From Scenedesmus sp. ARA3 (Eukaryota; Chlorophyta; Chlorophyceae; Sphaeropleales; Scenedesmaceae): 64,000 bases of DNA. The position numbers and the translations under genes are program-made. Below the pieces are notes generated by a model that saw only the letters and a program-made list of their open reading frames with translations, had not been told where the DNA came from and searched no databases. Location of the stretch: assembly GCA_004335835.1 (NCBI GenBank), contig RWJK01001528.1, positions 1-64,000 of the forward strand, given 5' to 3'. This document shows, piece by piece, positions 53,133 through 63,642 of this stretch. Positions within the stretch are counted from its first letter, which is position 1. Every line of letters starts with the position of its first letter.

Positions 53133-54801
53133 GACGCCAGGGCGTAGTGCAGTCAGCAGCACACCAGCTGGCATGGCGGGTGGCAAGGCGGCCTCCCCCG
53201 CCCCCTCCTTCATAACCAAAATCGCCTCAGCGACAGCGACAGCAGCAGCTGCCGGCAACAGCACCAGCATGCGTGCGCCGGCAGCCCCAGTGGTAAACAC
53301 TACTACTGGCAATCGTGCAAATAGCAGCAAGGCTTTGGCCGGAACTGGCAGCGGCAGCAGCAGCTCGCGCAAGCGCCGCAGCCTGCCTGGGTTGCTTGAG
53401 GAATCACAAACCGAGTATGTGGTGATACCCACTAAGCTGGTGCATGATAAGCAGGCCTCTGCAGAGCAGCAGCATCAGCAGCAGCAGGTGCGTGAGTTTG
53501 TGGGTAAGAGGCGGCGCGCAGCAATGCACACCTACACAGCGCTTGATAACAGCCAGCCTGCAGATGCTTCCCAGCTGGAGGCCTCGCAGGGGCGGGGAGT
53601 GCTGCCAGCAGCAGCAGTGGCTGCAGCAGCAGCTGCAGCGGCGGCAGCAGCGCGGCAGCCGCAGGCGGCAACAGTTGCTGCTGCTGTGAATGAGGACCAG
53701 CAGCAGGAGCGGCAGCAGCGGCAAGGCCTTCATGATGTGCCTGCTGGGGTGGCGCCTGCTCAGGAGCAGCAGCAGCAGCAGCAGCAGCAGGGTGCATGTG
53801 CCCACCCTGACGTTGTTGAAGCCACACAAGAGGATGAGGAGCCGCAGCAAACGCTGCCGGTGCCGCAGCAGCAGCAGCAACAGCAGGCTGACGATGCGCG
53901 GGCAGCAGACAGTATAGTCGCGGCATCACCACCTGCACCACCGGCAGCAGCAGCAGCAGGCCCCAGTGCCGCTGCTGCTGTGGTTACTTGCCAGCTTCAG
54001 CATTCCGAGCTTGAGGCGCAGCAGCAGCCAGCAGCTGCAACAGCAGCAGCAGGTAGCAGCACGCTTCGCCCCAGCAGCAGCTCTGCACCTGCCAGTAGCG
54101 ATGTGGGCACCATTGCACAAGCAGCCAATGTACAGCAGCAGCAGCAGCAGCAGCAGTCACTGCCGCAAGTTGGCAGCTCCTGCCCCCCAACCCAAGTGTT
54201 GGGGACAGCTGGCACAGCCAGCACAGTATTGGTGCCCACTCAGTTGCTGGGAACAGCAGGCACAGTAGGCACAGCACTGCCGCCAACACAGCTGCTGCTG
54301 GGAACAGCAGGCACTGCAGTTGTGCCCACACAGCTGCTAGGCACAGCAGGCACAGTAGGTACAGGGCTGCAGCCTACGCAGCTGCTGCTGCTGGGGACTG
54401 CAGGGGCCTCTGCTGGCACAGGGCTGCTGCCTACGCAGCTGCTGCAGCAGACGCTTGCTTCTGGCACAGCAGATACAGCTGCAGCTGCTGCGGCAGGTGC
54501 AGCGTTGGCGGTGCAAGAGGTGACAGCCAGCACAACAGCTGCTGGGGCTGCTAAGGAACAGCAGCAGCAGCAGCCTTGTCAGCAGCACAGCAAGCATTCA
54601 CGTGCCTCACAGCAGCAGCAGCAGCAGCAGCAAGGCCTGAGCCGGCAAGGCTCTGCAGCGGGAGCTGAGCAGCAACAGCAGCAGCAGCAGCAGGCTGCTG
54701 AGCCGGGCCCCAGCAGGCAGGGTTCTGCGAGCAGTGCAGATCGCCAACTCAACCAGCAGCAACCAGCAGTCAAAGCGCCAGTGGCAGCAGCACCAGCGCC
54801 G

Positions 54802-54833
<32 letters not shown>

Positions 54834-54960
54834 TCACACAGATCTTGAGACAAATGGTTCCCTGCATGATGGTGTGGGTGAGCTGGAGATCTTGCCTAGT
54901 CAGCAGTGGATGCCGGGAGCAGCAGAACCCCAAAACCTGCAGCAACTGAGCCGGCTGGCC

Positions 54961-55000
<40 letters not shown>

Positions 55001-55317
55001 GCGCCCCTTTGGTTGGCAGCAGTGCTGGTATGGCGACAGCAGCAGTTGCAGGGTGTTGCAGCGGCGGTGCTGCTGCATCCGGAGGAGCAGGGTTCAAGCG
55101 GCCGGCATTGGTGCTGAAACGCGGCAGGGACGCACAGAGTGCTGCTGCCGCTACTGGGAGCGGTGCAGCAGCAGCAGCAGCAGCTGGTGCTGATAATCCT
55201 GCAAAGAAGCGGCAGCTGCTTGGGCCTCAGGCTAGCGGTGGTAGCCTCCCAGCTGGTGGGAGGGAAGCTGCTGCTGCTGCTGCCACATCTGTGGCTGTGC
55301 TGCAGCAGCAGCTCGGT

Positions 55318-55355
<38 letters not shown>

Positions 55356-55497
55356 GTCGTTCTCACCTAGCGATGCAGCCGCGGCTGGCATGAGCTCAGC
55401 AGCAGCAGCGGCTTGGCTGCAAGGGCTGGGGACGCGTGAGCTGGCGCAGCTGGTTGCTGCAGCTGGTGCCGAGATGGCTCGCAGATTGACTAGCTGA
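45701..55497 (+). CDS. RIF1-like protein (telomere-associated / replication-timing factor), Gln- and Ala-rich
   Basis: Best model join(45701..45883, 46232..46280, 46340..46420, 46611..48010, 48447..49982, 50146..52146, 52413..52651, 52958..55497), about 2,675 residues. The N-terminal two-thirds is helical and repeat-like. The segment beginning at 48447 has RREAFSAWHSFAD, then LTQPMRFAL and AVGSWGCLMQMLLG. This matches the spacing of the RIF1 N-terminal block as I recall it from vertebrates (AW..LID, then LLMQPL and LEVWWYLL..LG). A later RWFDAVSPLLVRTF is compatible. The C-terminal 846 residues, from 52958, are disordered with poly-Gln and poly-Ala, two basic patches (SSRKRRSLPG, GKRRRAAM) and a TQ cluster. 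RIF1 binds PP1 and controls origin timing and telomere ends in the nucleus. The first three exons are tentative. The frame changes by 1 nt near 50.5-50.7 kb. Coding is sure; the RIF1 identity is a by-eye assignment. Confidence 0.6.
47332..47353 (+). repeat. (GATGCA)n coding repeat
   Basis: Encodes alternating Asp-Ala in the RIF1-like protein. Confidence 0.9.
52690..52800 (+). repeat. (GGCT)n-rich intronic repeat
   Basis: GGCT runs and a twice-repeated GGCTGCCTTGCCAGCT block in the last intron of the RIF1-like gene. Confidence 0.9.
54185..54460 (+). repeat. Intragenic repeat encoding six PTQ(L/V)LGTAG units
   Basis: Six units of roughly 45-50 nt encode PTQ followed by hydrophobic residues and mostly GTAGT, in the disordered tail of the RIF1-like protein. 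They place six TQ sites within about 90 residues. Confidence 0.9.
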
Positions 55498-56023
55498 GGA
55501 TCACATCAGACCAGTGACCTTGCAGAACGAAAGACTGATAACTGCGTACGGAGGAATGCTGTGACATCTGCTGTGAGTGAGCATCATGTCGCATGCAGCT
55601 ATTGCAGAATGTATTGTCTTTTCTGCAATTAGTTATACTGCTGGGCTTCAGGGTTTGATGTCACCCAGCTGTTGCACACTCGGGGGTGGTGTCTGTTCAG
55701 CTGCGCATCTTGCATGACGTGCGTCTGTTTCATCAGGCGTTTCATCCATGTGTTGGCGAGTCTGGCGGACAAGGCCACGCTACACGCACCCCACAGTGTG
55801 CTCAGTAAGTTACTAAATCACAGTAACAGTAACTGCTCAGTTTGAGATGGCCATTTCGTGCATCGTATCGGCGTTGTGGAGCATGTATAAGTACATTATA
55901 CGGTCTTAGATTAGACTCGCCGCAGTCACCAGAGCGGCTCGGCCCATCCCGGTACAGCACAGATACGTTTGCAGACCAGCCTGTTAGCGTGAGCAACCAG
56001 AGCTCTGATTGTTGCCGAGCAAA
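55498..56023 (+). promoter_or_regulatory. Spacer and promoter of exonuclease-like copy 1
   Basis: No gene. GTATAAGT at about 55885 is a TATA candidate about 135 nt before the ATG. A block from about 55920 (CGGAGCGGCTCGGCCCA-like) to the ATG is conserved before copy 2 at about 59430-59523, so it is likely promoter or 5' UTR. Confidence 0.4.
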
Positions 56024-56648
56024 ATGAAACGACGGAATGAAGCTGGCAGCGAGCCTGAGAGCCCGACGCATGCCAGCAAGGTTGCAAAGGGGCTGCACAG
56101 ACGAGGTGCGGCCTCACTTGAAGTTTGAATCATCGATCTTTGCAAAACACGCATGAATGGCTTGTCCACATCATAGCGGTGCCTTGCAGTCACACTTTGC
56201 CCCGGCGCCCCGGCACAGGCTGCTGACGTGGCCCTCTGTTGGTTTCCCTCCTCTTATACCATCCTGCTGCACAGCGGCATCAACAGCAGGGGCAGGAAAT
56301 AGGCAAGCAGCTGTTCTTGAGTCAGCCGCTCTGCCCCAGACAGACAGACAGCCCAATCTGCAGACACCTGACCAGCAGGCAGGCCAGCTGCCGCCGCTGC
56401 TGCCGAGTCAGGATGAGGAGCAGCAGCAGCAGATGGCGGTGACACCAACACGCGAGCCCCCGGCAGGACATCAACAGCAGCAGCAGCAGCAGCAGCAGCT
56501 GACTGAGCAGCAGCAACAGTATGTGGCTGGATCAGCCAGCCAACCAGTTGAGCTGGTCACAGCAGGGCCCCAGCGCCAGGCACGTGCTGCTGCATCCCCC
56601 GCCCAGCCCCACACTGTAGGCAGCAGTCCTGAAATCACAGGCCCTCAG

Positions 56649-56689
<41 letters not shown>

Positions 56690-57845
56690 GCAGCAGCGTG
56701 TAGAACCGGAAGAGGGGCATCAGCAGGCGGAGCAGGTCGCACCTAAGCAGCCTCCTGCTGTGCAGCGGCAGCGGCAGCAGCACCAGCAGCAGCAGCAGCA
56801 AGGCACTGCTGCTTCAGCTGCAGCTGCTGATGGTGCTGGCAGTAGTGCTGCAGCTGCTGCCGCCGCCGCAGCAGCAGGCCAGCAGCAGCAGCAGCAGAGC
56901 AAGCTCAGCATCCCTGGCGATGAGGCCCCACTGCAGCGGCCTACCACCTGCCAGTCCCAAAAATGCAGCAGCAGCTCGGCGCTGAATGCGGGCGACTATG
57001 AGGCACTCAGCCTGCGGGGCGGCTTTTTGCAGTGCATGAACTGCATTGCACGCAGCGATCGTGCGGGTGTACCAGCAGACCGCAGCGAGGGCCAGCGGCA
57101 GGTGGCGGCTGTAGATCATCTGTCAACAGCTGTGCTGGCCAACCTCTTCAAATTCATATTTTTTGATGTGGAGTGTGCATTCGTGCCAAGGGCGGGCCCT
57201 TGGGATGGCACAGCGAGCTGCAATGCAACCGCCCAGATTGCGGCAGCGACAGTGGCAGCGGCGCATGGCGGCGCACAGCGGCAGCAACGGCTCTTTAATG
57301 TGTATGTGAGGACGCCTAGCAACGTAGTAGGCATGCGGGCAGCACCTGAGGAGGCATCAATAGCCGAAGCAGACAAGCTCTCTCCTGCAGCAGCCCTGCA
57401 GAAGTTTGTAGATTGGGCTTTGAAGCAGCAGCGGCAGCACGCAGGGCAGGAGGCAGACCCTTCCCGGCTAGTGCTGGTCAGTCACTACGGCTTCTGCTAT
57501 GCATCCAGCATCCTGGTGCAGCACGCAGAGTGCTGTGGGGTGCAGCTGCCGCCAGTGCGGCTGGCTGATGCCTGCCTATGGACCAAGGCAACATATGGAG
57601 GCAACAAAGAGGCACCGCTGGAAGATCTGGCAGATCTGCTGATGTATGACAGGCAGTGGGATCATTTCAATGATGTTGTCAGGACGCAGCAGCACTACGC
57701 GCTCGCTGATGTGCTGGCGACGAGCCAGGTGGTGCCAATGCTGTATCTAAGAAAGTGCAGGGCGCGGGAGCAACGAGGCAGACCATTAACTCAGCAGCAG
57801 GCGCGAGCTCTGCCGATGCTGACGGTTGGAAGCGGGAGCTGCTGA
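56024..57845 (+). CDS. DEDDh exonuclease-like protein, copy 1, C-terminus frameshifted
   Basis: Exons join(56024..56105, 56326..57845) give 533 residues. The short first exon (MKRRNEAGSEPE, ASKVAKGLH) was recognised by its match to copy 2. Residues ~50-300 are Gln/Ala-rich. The nuclease-like domain has KFIFFDVECAF (Exo I, DxE), LVLVSHYGFCYASSIL (Exo II position, Asp replaced by Ala), VRLADACLWTK and HYALADVL (Exo III, H-x4-D). Relative to copy 2 the end is out of frame: the homologous WKRELLTLSTPLR through FVGRLGLAPDAVV is encoded just downstream in another frame, so a frameshift lies at about 57740-57800. It is either a truncated working gene or an early pseudogene. Substrate unknown. Confidence 0.7.
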
Positions 57846-57847
57846 CA

Positions 57848-58710
57848 CTGTCCACGCCGCTGCGCATGTTTGTGGGCAGGCTGGGGCTGGCGCCTGATGC
57901 TGTTGTGGATGAATGATGTGGTTTGACTGTGGCTGCAGCCGCGCATGTCGCTGTTAACTGGTGCAGCCTGGCTGTCCGCGCCGCTGCGGCACTGCCTGGT
58001 GACCTTGTCCAGGCTGGCGATCCTGCCCATCCGGGTAATGCGTGGCCAGGGTCGTTTGCAGGTGGGTGCAGCAGCGTACCATGCGGCACGTGATTGGTTT
58101 TGCCTAGCTGTCCACGCCGCTGCGGCAGTGTGTGGGCAGGCTGGGGCTGTCGCCAGATGCTGTGGTGCGCGAGAAGTCTGCTTTGATGCGGCTAGAGCCG
58201 GCAGGCAGGCTGCGGATGCAGCAGTAGGCGGTGGTACTGCTTATTGATGCAGCCTGGCTGCGCATGCCGCTGCGCCGGTTTGTGGGCAGGCTAGGACTGG
58301 CGCCTGATGCTGTGTGAGTCGTGCAGGTTGGACTGTGGAAGCAGGCGCAGACGATGGCACCTTTGATCCACAACTGCAACGTGCCTGCCCACACTGCTGC
58401 GGCACTGTGTGGGCAGGTCAGGGCTGTCAGCTGATGGTGTGGTGTGTGAGTAGTGTGGTTTGACTGCGGATGCAGCACTAGATGATGGCAAATGGTGCAG
58501 TCTGGCTATCCATGCCGCTGCGTCGCTGTGTGGGCTGGGTGGGGCTGGCGCCTGATGCTGTGGTGCGTGAGTAGGATGCAGCTGTGGCTGTGTGTGCAGC
58601 AGCGCACTCTGTACTGTGCGGTTCAGTCCCCCCTGGTAACACAATAATAATGATAATATTGTGCGGTTGATGCAGACTGCCAGATGCTGTGGTGCGTGAC
58701 TACTAGTCAC
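57848..58710 (+). repeat. Array of copies of the exonuclease C-terminal segment
   Basis: Copies near 57850-57915, 57970-58035, 58108-58165, 58255-58312, 58385-58442, 58500-58565 and 58675-58700 repeat LSTPLR..VGRLGLAPDAV at about 120-150 nt spacing, with frame changes. They lie beyond the copy 1 stop. Confidence 0.85.
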
Positions 58711-58754
58711 TGAGTGTGCAGCTGCGGCTGTGTGTGCAGCGGCGCACTCTTTAG

Positions 58755-59103
58755 TGCACAGTGCAGCAGCAGCTGGTGCTGATGGTCCTGCAAAGAAGCG
58801 GCAGATGCTTGGGCCTCAGGCTAGCGGTGGTAGCCTGCCAGCTGGTGGAAGGGAAGCTGCTGCTGCTGCCACTCTCTGGCTGTGCTGCAGCAGCAGCTAG
58901 GCCAGCCACAGCAGTAGCAGCAGGAGCAGCAGAAGCAGCAGTTGTCTACTCTGCTGCCCCCACCACCCGGCGATGTGGTTGCAGCTGGAGCCAGCTCAGC
59001 AGCAGCTGCAGCTTGGCTGCAAGGGCTGGGGACGTGTGAACTGGCGCAGCTGACTGCTGCAGCTGGTGCTGAGATGGCCCGAAGATTGAGTGGTCGAGGG
59101 TAG
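58755..59103 (+). pseudogene. Broken duplicate of the RIF1-like 3' end
   Basis: Matches 55170-55497 closely (AAAGAAGCGGCAG.TGCTTGGG, then the WLQGLGT.ELAQL end) but has lost most of the Gln tract. It carries TAG within the CAG run and frame changes. It is part of the segmental duplication that made the second exonuclease-like gene. Confidence 0.88.
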
Positions 59104-59523
59104 CAGGGATGTCATCTTAGCTTTGGGGAAGCCTTTTAGGCATCAAGGAGGGACTTTGGAGGTCTCTGGGCTTCAGGGTTGTTTTGGTGTCACTTGTCAG
59201 GCATCCGTGGTTGTAGTGAGTGCTTTGCTGTGTGTGTTGCGTGATGTAGCAAGCCTCAAAGGTTTTCTTGTCTTCAAAGCGCTTCATCCAGCGTACAAAG
59301 GCAACGCACACTCGCACCCACCATGTGCTGAGTTCACTACGTTCTACCCTGTTTCATAGTCAGCGGCCGCGTGTGTTGGTCATCTGAATGGTTTAAAACC
59401 CTTTTTGCAACGATTTGTCGAACTTCAGCAGTCATCGGAGCGGCTCGGCCCACACAGCACAGCAAGGTCAGCAAACAAGCCTGCTAACGTCAGCATTCAG
59501 AGCTCCGATAGTCGTGTAAGGCA
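59104..59523 (+). other. Spacer and promoter of exonuclease-like copy 2
   Basis: No gene. The part from about 59427 matches 55918-56023 before copy 1. Confidence 0.5.
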
Positions 59524-59925
59524 ATGAAACGTCGCCAAGAAGATGTTTTCGACGGGTCTGACCGTCCGGCACGTGCCAGCAAGGCCGTGAAAGGGCTGCA
59601 CGGACTGCCAGGTGAGACCTCCGCTGAAGGGTGACGCCTTGAAAACTGAAGTATTGCTCATAAATCAGCTAGAATACGTTGATACGTCACACACACGTGC
59701 GTCTCAGCGGCAGCTCTGCACAAGCTCTTTGGCATGTGATGCTGACATGGCAATCTGCTCTCCTATTGTCCTGCAAACTGCCCCTGCTGCACGCCAGACA
59801 AGGCAGAAAGCGCAGCAGCAGCTGTAGCCAAGTCAGCATCACTGCCTCAGATAGGCAGCCAGCCCATTCTGCAGACCCCGGACCAGCAGGCAGGCCACCT
59901 GCTGCCACTGGTGTCGACTCAGGAT

Positions 59926-59973
<48 letters not shown>

Positions 59974-60351
59974 GAGCAGCACCAGCCATTTGCTCGCGTA
60001 GTCGCCCAGTCAGATGAGCTGGCAAATGCAGAGCAGAAGCGCCAGGTACAACAGCAGCAGCAGAAGAAGCAACAGAAGCAGCAGAGGAAGGAGCAAACGA
60101 ATGGGCAGAGAGAACTGCTGGAGAAACGGCTGAAGAAACAGCTGAAGAAGCAGCGGAAGCAGCAGCAGCAACGGCAGCAGCAGCAGCAGCAGCATGATGA
60201 GGAGGAAGAGCAGCAGCAGGAGGAGCAGGCCACACCTCAACAGCCTCCTGCCGTGCGGCGGCAACAGCAGCAAGGCTCTGCTGCTTTAGCCGCAGCTGCT
60301 GATGGTACTGGCAGCAGTGCTGCAGCTGCTGCCGCAGCAGCAGCAGGCCAC

Positions 60352-60382
<31 letters not shown>

Positions 60383-60743
60383 GGAGCAGGCTCAACATCC
60401 CTGCCAGACAAGACCTGCAGGAGCCTGCAACCTGGCAGATCCACACCTGCAGCAGCAGCTCAGCTCTAGATGAGGGCAACTATGAGGCCCTCAGCCTTCG
60501 GGCTGGATTCAGCAGCTGCATGAGCTGCATTTCGCACGGCGTGCCGGCAGCAGTCAGTGAGCTGACTCAGCGGCTGGCTGCTGCAGATGACGTGTCATCA
60601 GTTGATTTGAATGACAGCTACACGTTCGTATTTTTTGATGTGGAGTGTGCATTCGTGCCAGGGGCGGGCCCTTGGGACGGCACGTTGTGCTGCAATGCAA
60701 TTGCACAGATCGCAGCAGTGACAGAAGACACGGATGGCGACGA

Positions 60744-60800
<57 letters not shown>

Positions 60801-61422
60801 CCAGTTTGATGTGTACGTGAAGACACCCAGGCGTGCAGGCATGCGGGCAGCACCAGAGGAGGCATCAGTCAACGAAGCAGACAAGCTCTCCCCAGCTGCA
60901 GCCCTGCAGAAGTTTGTAGATTGGGCTTTGAAGCAGCATCGGCAGCACGCAGGGCAGGAGGCAGACCCTTCCCGGCTAGTGCTGGTCAGTCACTACGGCT
61001 TCTGCTATGCTTTCAGCATCCTGGTGCAGCAGGCAGAGCGGTATGGGGTGCAGCTGCCGCCAGTGCGGCTGGCTGACAGCTGCCTATGGACCAAGGCAAC
61101 ATGTGGGGCCCGGGCAGGGGCAAAGCTGTATGACTTGGCAGACCAACTGCTGTGTAACAGAGCGGCTGGCTACTTTGAGCATGAGATGTGCACGGACCTT
61201 CACTATGCACTGGCTGATGCGTGGGTGATGAGCAGGGTGGTGCCGCTGCTGCATGCACAGAACAGCAGCCAGCATGCAGCAGCAGCAGCAGCAGTAGCAG
61301 CAGCAGGGAGCAGCTCTGGAGACTCTGGCGGCTGGAAGCGGCAGCTGCTGGCACTGTCCACGCCGCTGCGCCACTTTTTGGGCAGGCTGGGGCTGGCGCC
61401 TGATGGCGTGGTGCACGGCTAG
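59524..61422 (+). CDS. DEDDh exonuclease-like protein, copy 2
   Basis: Exons join(59524..59611, 59837..61422) give 557 residues. The start exon reads MKRRQEDVFDG with ASKAVKGLHG. After phase-1 splicing comes ASLPQIGSQPILQTPDQQAG, parallel to copy 1. A long Gln/Lys/Glu-rich, probably coiled region follows, with basic KKQLKKQRKQQ. The nuclease-like domain has FVFFDVECAF, a (Gln)n tract inserted between strands, LVSHYGFCYAFSILVQQ (Exo II Asp again Ala), VRLADSCLWTK and HYALADAWV. The end is intact: WKRQLLALSTPLRHFLGRLG then a stop. A DEDDh fold is inferred from motif order. Loss of the Exo II acidic residue in both copies suggests a non-catalytic or altered enzyme. Basic N-terminal residues suggest the nucleus. 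Confidence 0.75.
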
Positions 61423-61499
61423 CGCATGCTGATGCTGTGGTTCTGCAGCACATTGTGCTTTCTGGCTGGTATGTTCGGTACGGCGGTTTCAGCAGTAGG

Positions 61500-61690
61500 T
61501 TGCATGCCACTGTGTTGGCAGGCTGGGGCTGGCGCCTGTTGGCGTGGTGGCTGAGTCGGTCGGTTTGATTGTTTGATGCAGCAGCAGATGATGGCACTTT
61601 GTTTGGTGCAGCGTGACGGCTCATACCGCTGCGCTGCTTTGTGGGCAGGCTGGGGCTGGCGCCTGATGCTGTGGTGCTGGGCTGGCTCTG
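61500..61690 (+). repeat. Copies of the exonuclease C-terminal segment after copy 2
   Basis: Near 61505-61550 and 61620-61675, GGCAGGCTGGGGCTGGCGCC and its surroundings repeat the end of copy 2. This is the same behaviour as after copy 1. Confidence 0.85.
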
Positions 61691-61917
61691 GGTGCAGCAG
61701 CACGCTTCAGCGCCTTGATTTGAGGTGGATTTTGTCAGACTGCATGTTGTGTTGTTCTGTGCGGAGGCTGCACACTACATACACTGTGAATTTGGCAGCT
61801 GTGCTGCACTGTGCGGGTGATCTGAGTGCCATGCTACGCTGTTGGTAAAGAGGGACCATGCGGCAGCATGCTGTGCTGCCATGCGTGCTGCATGTATGCA
61901 ATCGGCAACTTTCTTTA

Positions 61918-62272
61918 TATGCTGTGCTGTGCTTGTTACAGCTGTTCTGTGCTTGTGGCAGCTGTGCTGTGCTGTGCTGTGCTTGTGACAGCTGTGCTGT
62001 GCTGTGCTGTGCTGTGTTGTGCTGTGCTGTGCTGTGCTGTGCTGTGCTGTGCTNNNNNNNNNNNNNNNNNNNNNNNNNNNNNNNNNNNNNNNNNNNNNNN
62101 NNNNNNNNNNNNNNNNNNNNNNNNNNNNNNNNNNGCTGTGCTGTGCTGTGCTGTGCTGTGCTGTGCTGTGCTGTGCTGTGCTGTGCTGTGCTGTGCTATG
62201 CTGCGCTGTGCTGTGCTGTGCTGCGCTGTGGTGTGCTGTGCTGTGCTGCGCTGCGCTGTACTGTGCTTGCGA
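61918..62272 (+). repeat. (GCTGT)n microsatellite with assembly gap
   Basis: Pentanucleotide array flanked by irregular GCTTGTGACA and GCTGCGCTGT variants. The 81 N at 62054-62134 lie inside, so array length is unknown. Confidence 0.95.
62054..62134. other. Assembly gap
   Basis: 81 N within the (GCTGT)n array. Confidence 1.
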
Positions 62273-63642
62273 CTGCTGAAGGCTTTCTCACTTTCGTGTG
62301 AGCTTATCCGGGGTGTCCTGGCCCATGTAGTGTGATGTACTGAGCTGGTATTTGATGTGCTGTGCGTGATTCCACTTCAAAGGGTGCTGTTGCACGCGTG
62401 GCAAGATCTGTGGCTCTTGACGTGTGACAAAGCCAAGAGTCAACTACAGGCTTGCTACAAGTTGCACCTCATAACGTCTCTAATTAATGCAGATTATGTC
62501 AATAACACCTAATTATGCTGTGCAGTATGCCTGGGACCGAGTAACAACACGAGGCGAGGGTCATATGGGTCAGATCCGGGGTGGCGTCCATGGTGGCGTC
62601 ACGGCAGGTGTGCTGCCTTGAGTTACTTGCTTGCAATTAATGCACTGCTCGATGAAATCGCCTAGTCAATAGCAATCAAATCACAGCATTGTTCACGAGT
62701 TTCCAGGAAGATTGGACAACAAACACTTCCCAGGGTAGGAACCTGTTACCAGGCGTTAGAATGCTAAAAAACATTCATGCTGTTGCCTTGGTAAAGCAGC
62801 AGAGTTGCCCAGAACAAGCCCGATTGATGGACGGCTCACAATCCTTGAGGAGTCTTCAACGCCAGTGCATCATGGGTGGTCCACACTGGCGGCAGCCGCA
62901 AACTCTGCGCTGCATCAGCAAAGCTGCACATGCCTATGCACACATTGCATGTACACACTGAAATCATCAAGGCAATGATTGCCTGGCGTTTATACATGTC
63001 TCCAAGGTGTGCTGTTAGCTAAAGCTATAGTGTTGCAAAAAAGGAAGCACATGAGGGAGCCCAACACGTGCCTGAATAAGACTGAACCATAAAGCCTGTA
63101 GCAAGGTTGTTGACCCTTCACGCAGGAACATCAACACGCAGCCACTGCCACACCGATACTATCATGCTGGCAGCATCGTCACGCCATGTTCTGCAGTGCT
63201 TCAGCCTTTTTTAATATTGTGAAAATCCTGACACACCGGGTCTAGGCCGTCAATCTTGGAAATCTCAAAAACCATACGGAAGACAGAGACCCCAAACACT
63301 TGCAGCTTCTGATGCACAGCAGTGCCTTACCTAGCCGCTCAGCACGATTTTCAACTCAGGCTACTGTCGCCGCTGCTTCTCAAAATGGCTAGTTGTCTCC
63401 CTCCTGCCATTGCTGCTGCTGCTTCTTCTTCTTCTTCTTGTGCTGCGGCTGCATCACGTGATTGCTGCTGCCAATGACAACGTGTACCTGCCAATGCTGG
63501 TGGTGACGTGCTTGCTGCTGCTGCCACCGCAGCATGGCTTCCACACTTGAACTGCCGCGCGCTAGCCCAATGTCTAGCTCACTGTCGAGCTCACTCCCGC
63601 TTCACCATGCCCGTCACTCTCTGACTGACGCAAAGCAGCTGC

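Larger units (their letters stand above)
61423..63642. other. Gene-free region with a large microsatellite
   Basis: Holds C-terminal copies of the exonuclease, the (GCTGT)n array with an N gap, and about 1.3 kb of unremarkable sequence in which I see no gene. Confidence 0.5.

Noticed and set aside
53404..53941. Minus-strand frames of 158-169 codons
   Set aside because: Complement of the disordered Gln/Ala tail, with no independent signal.
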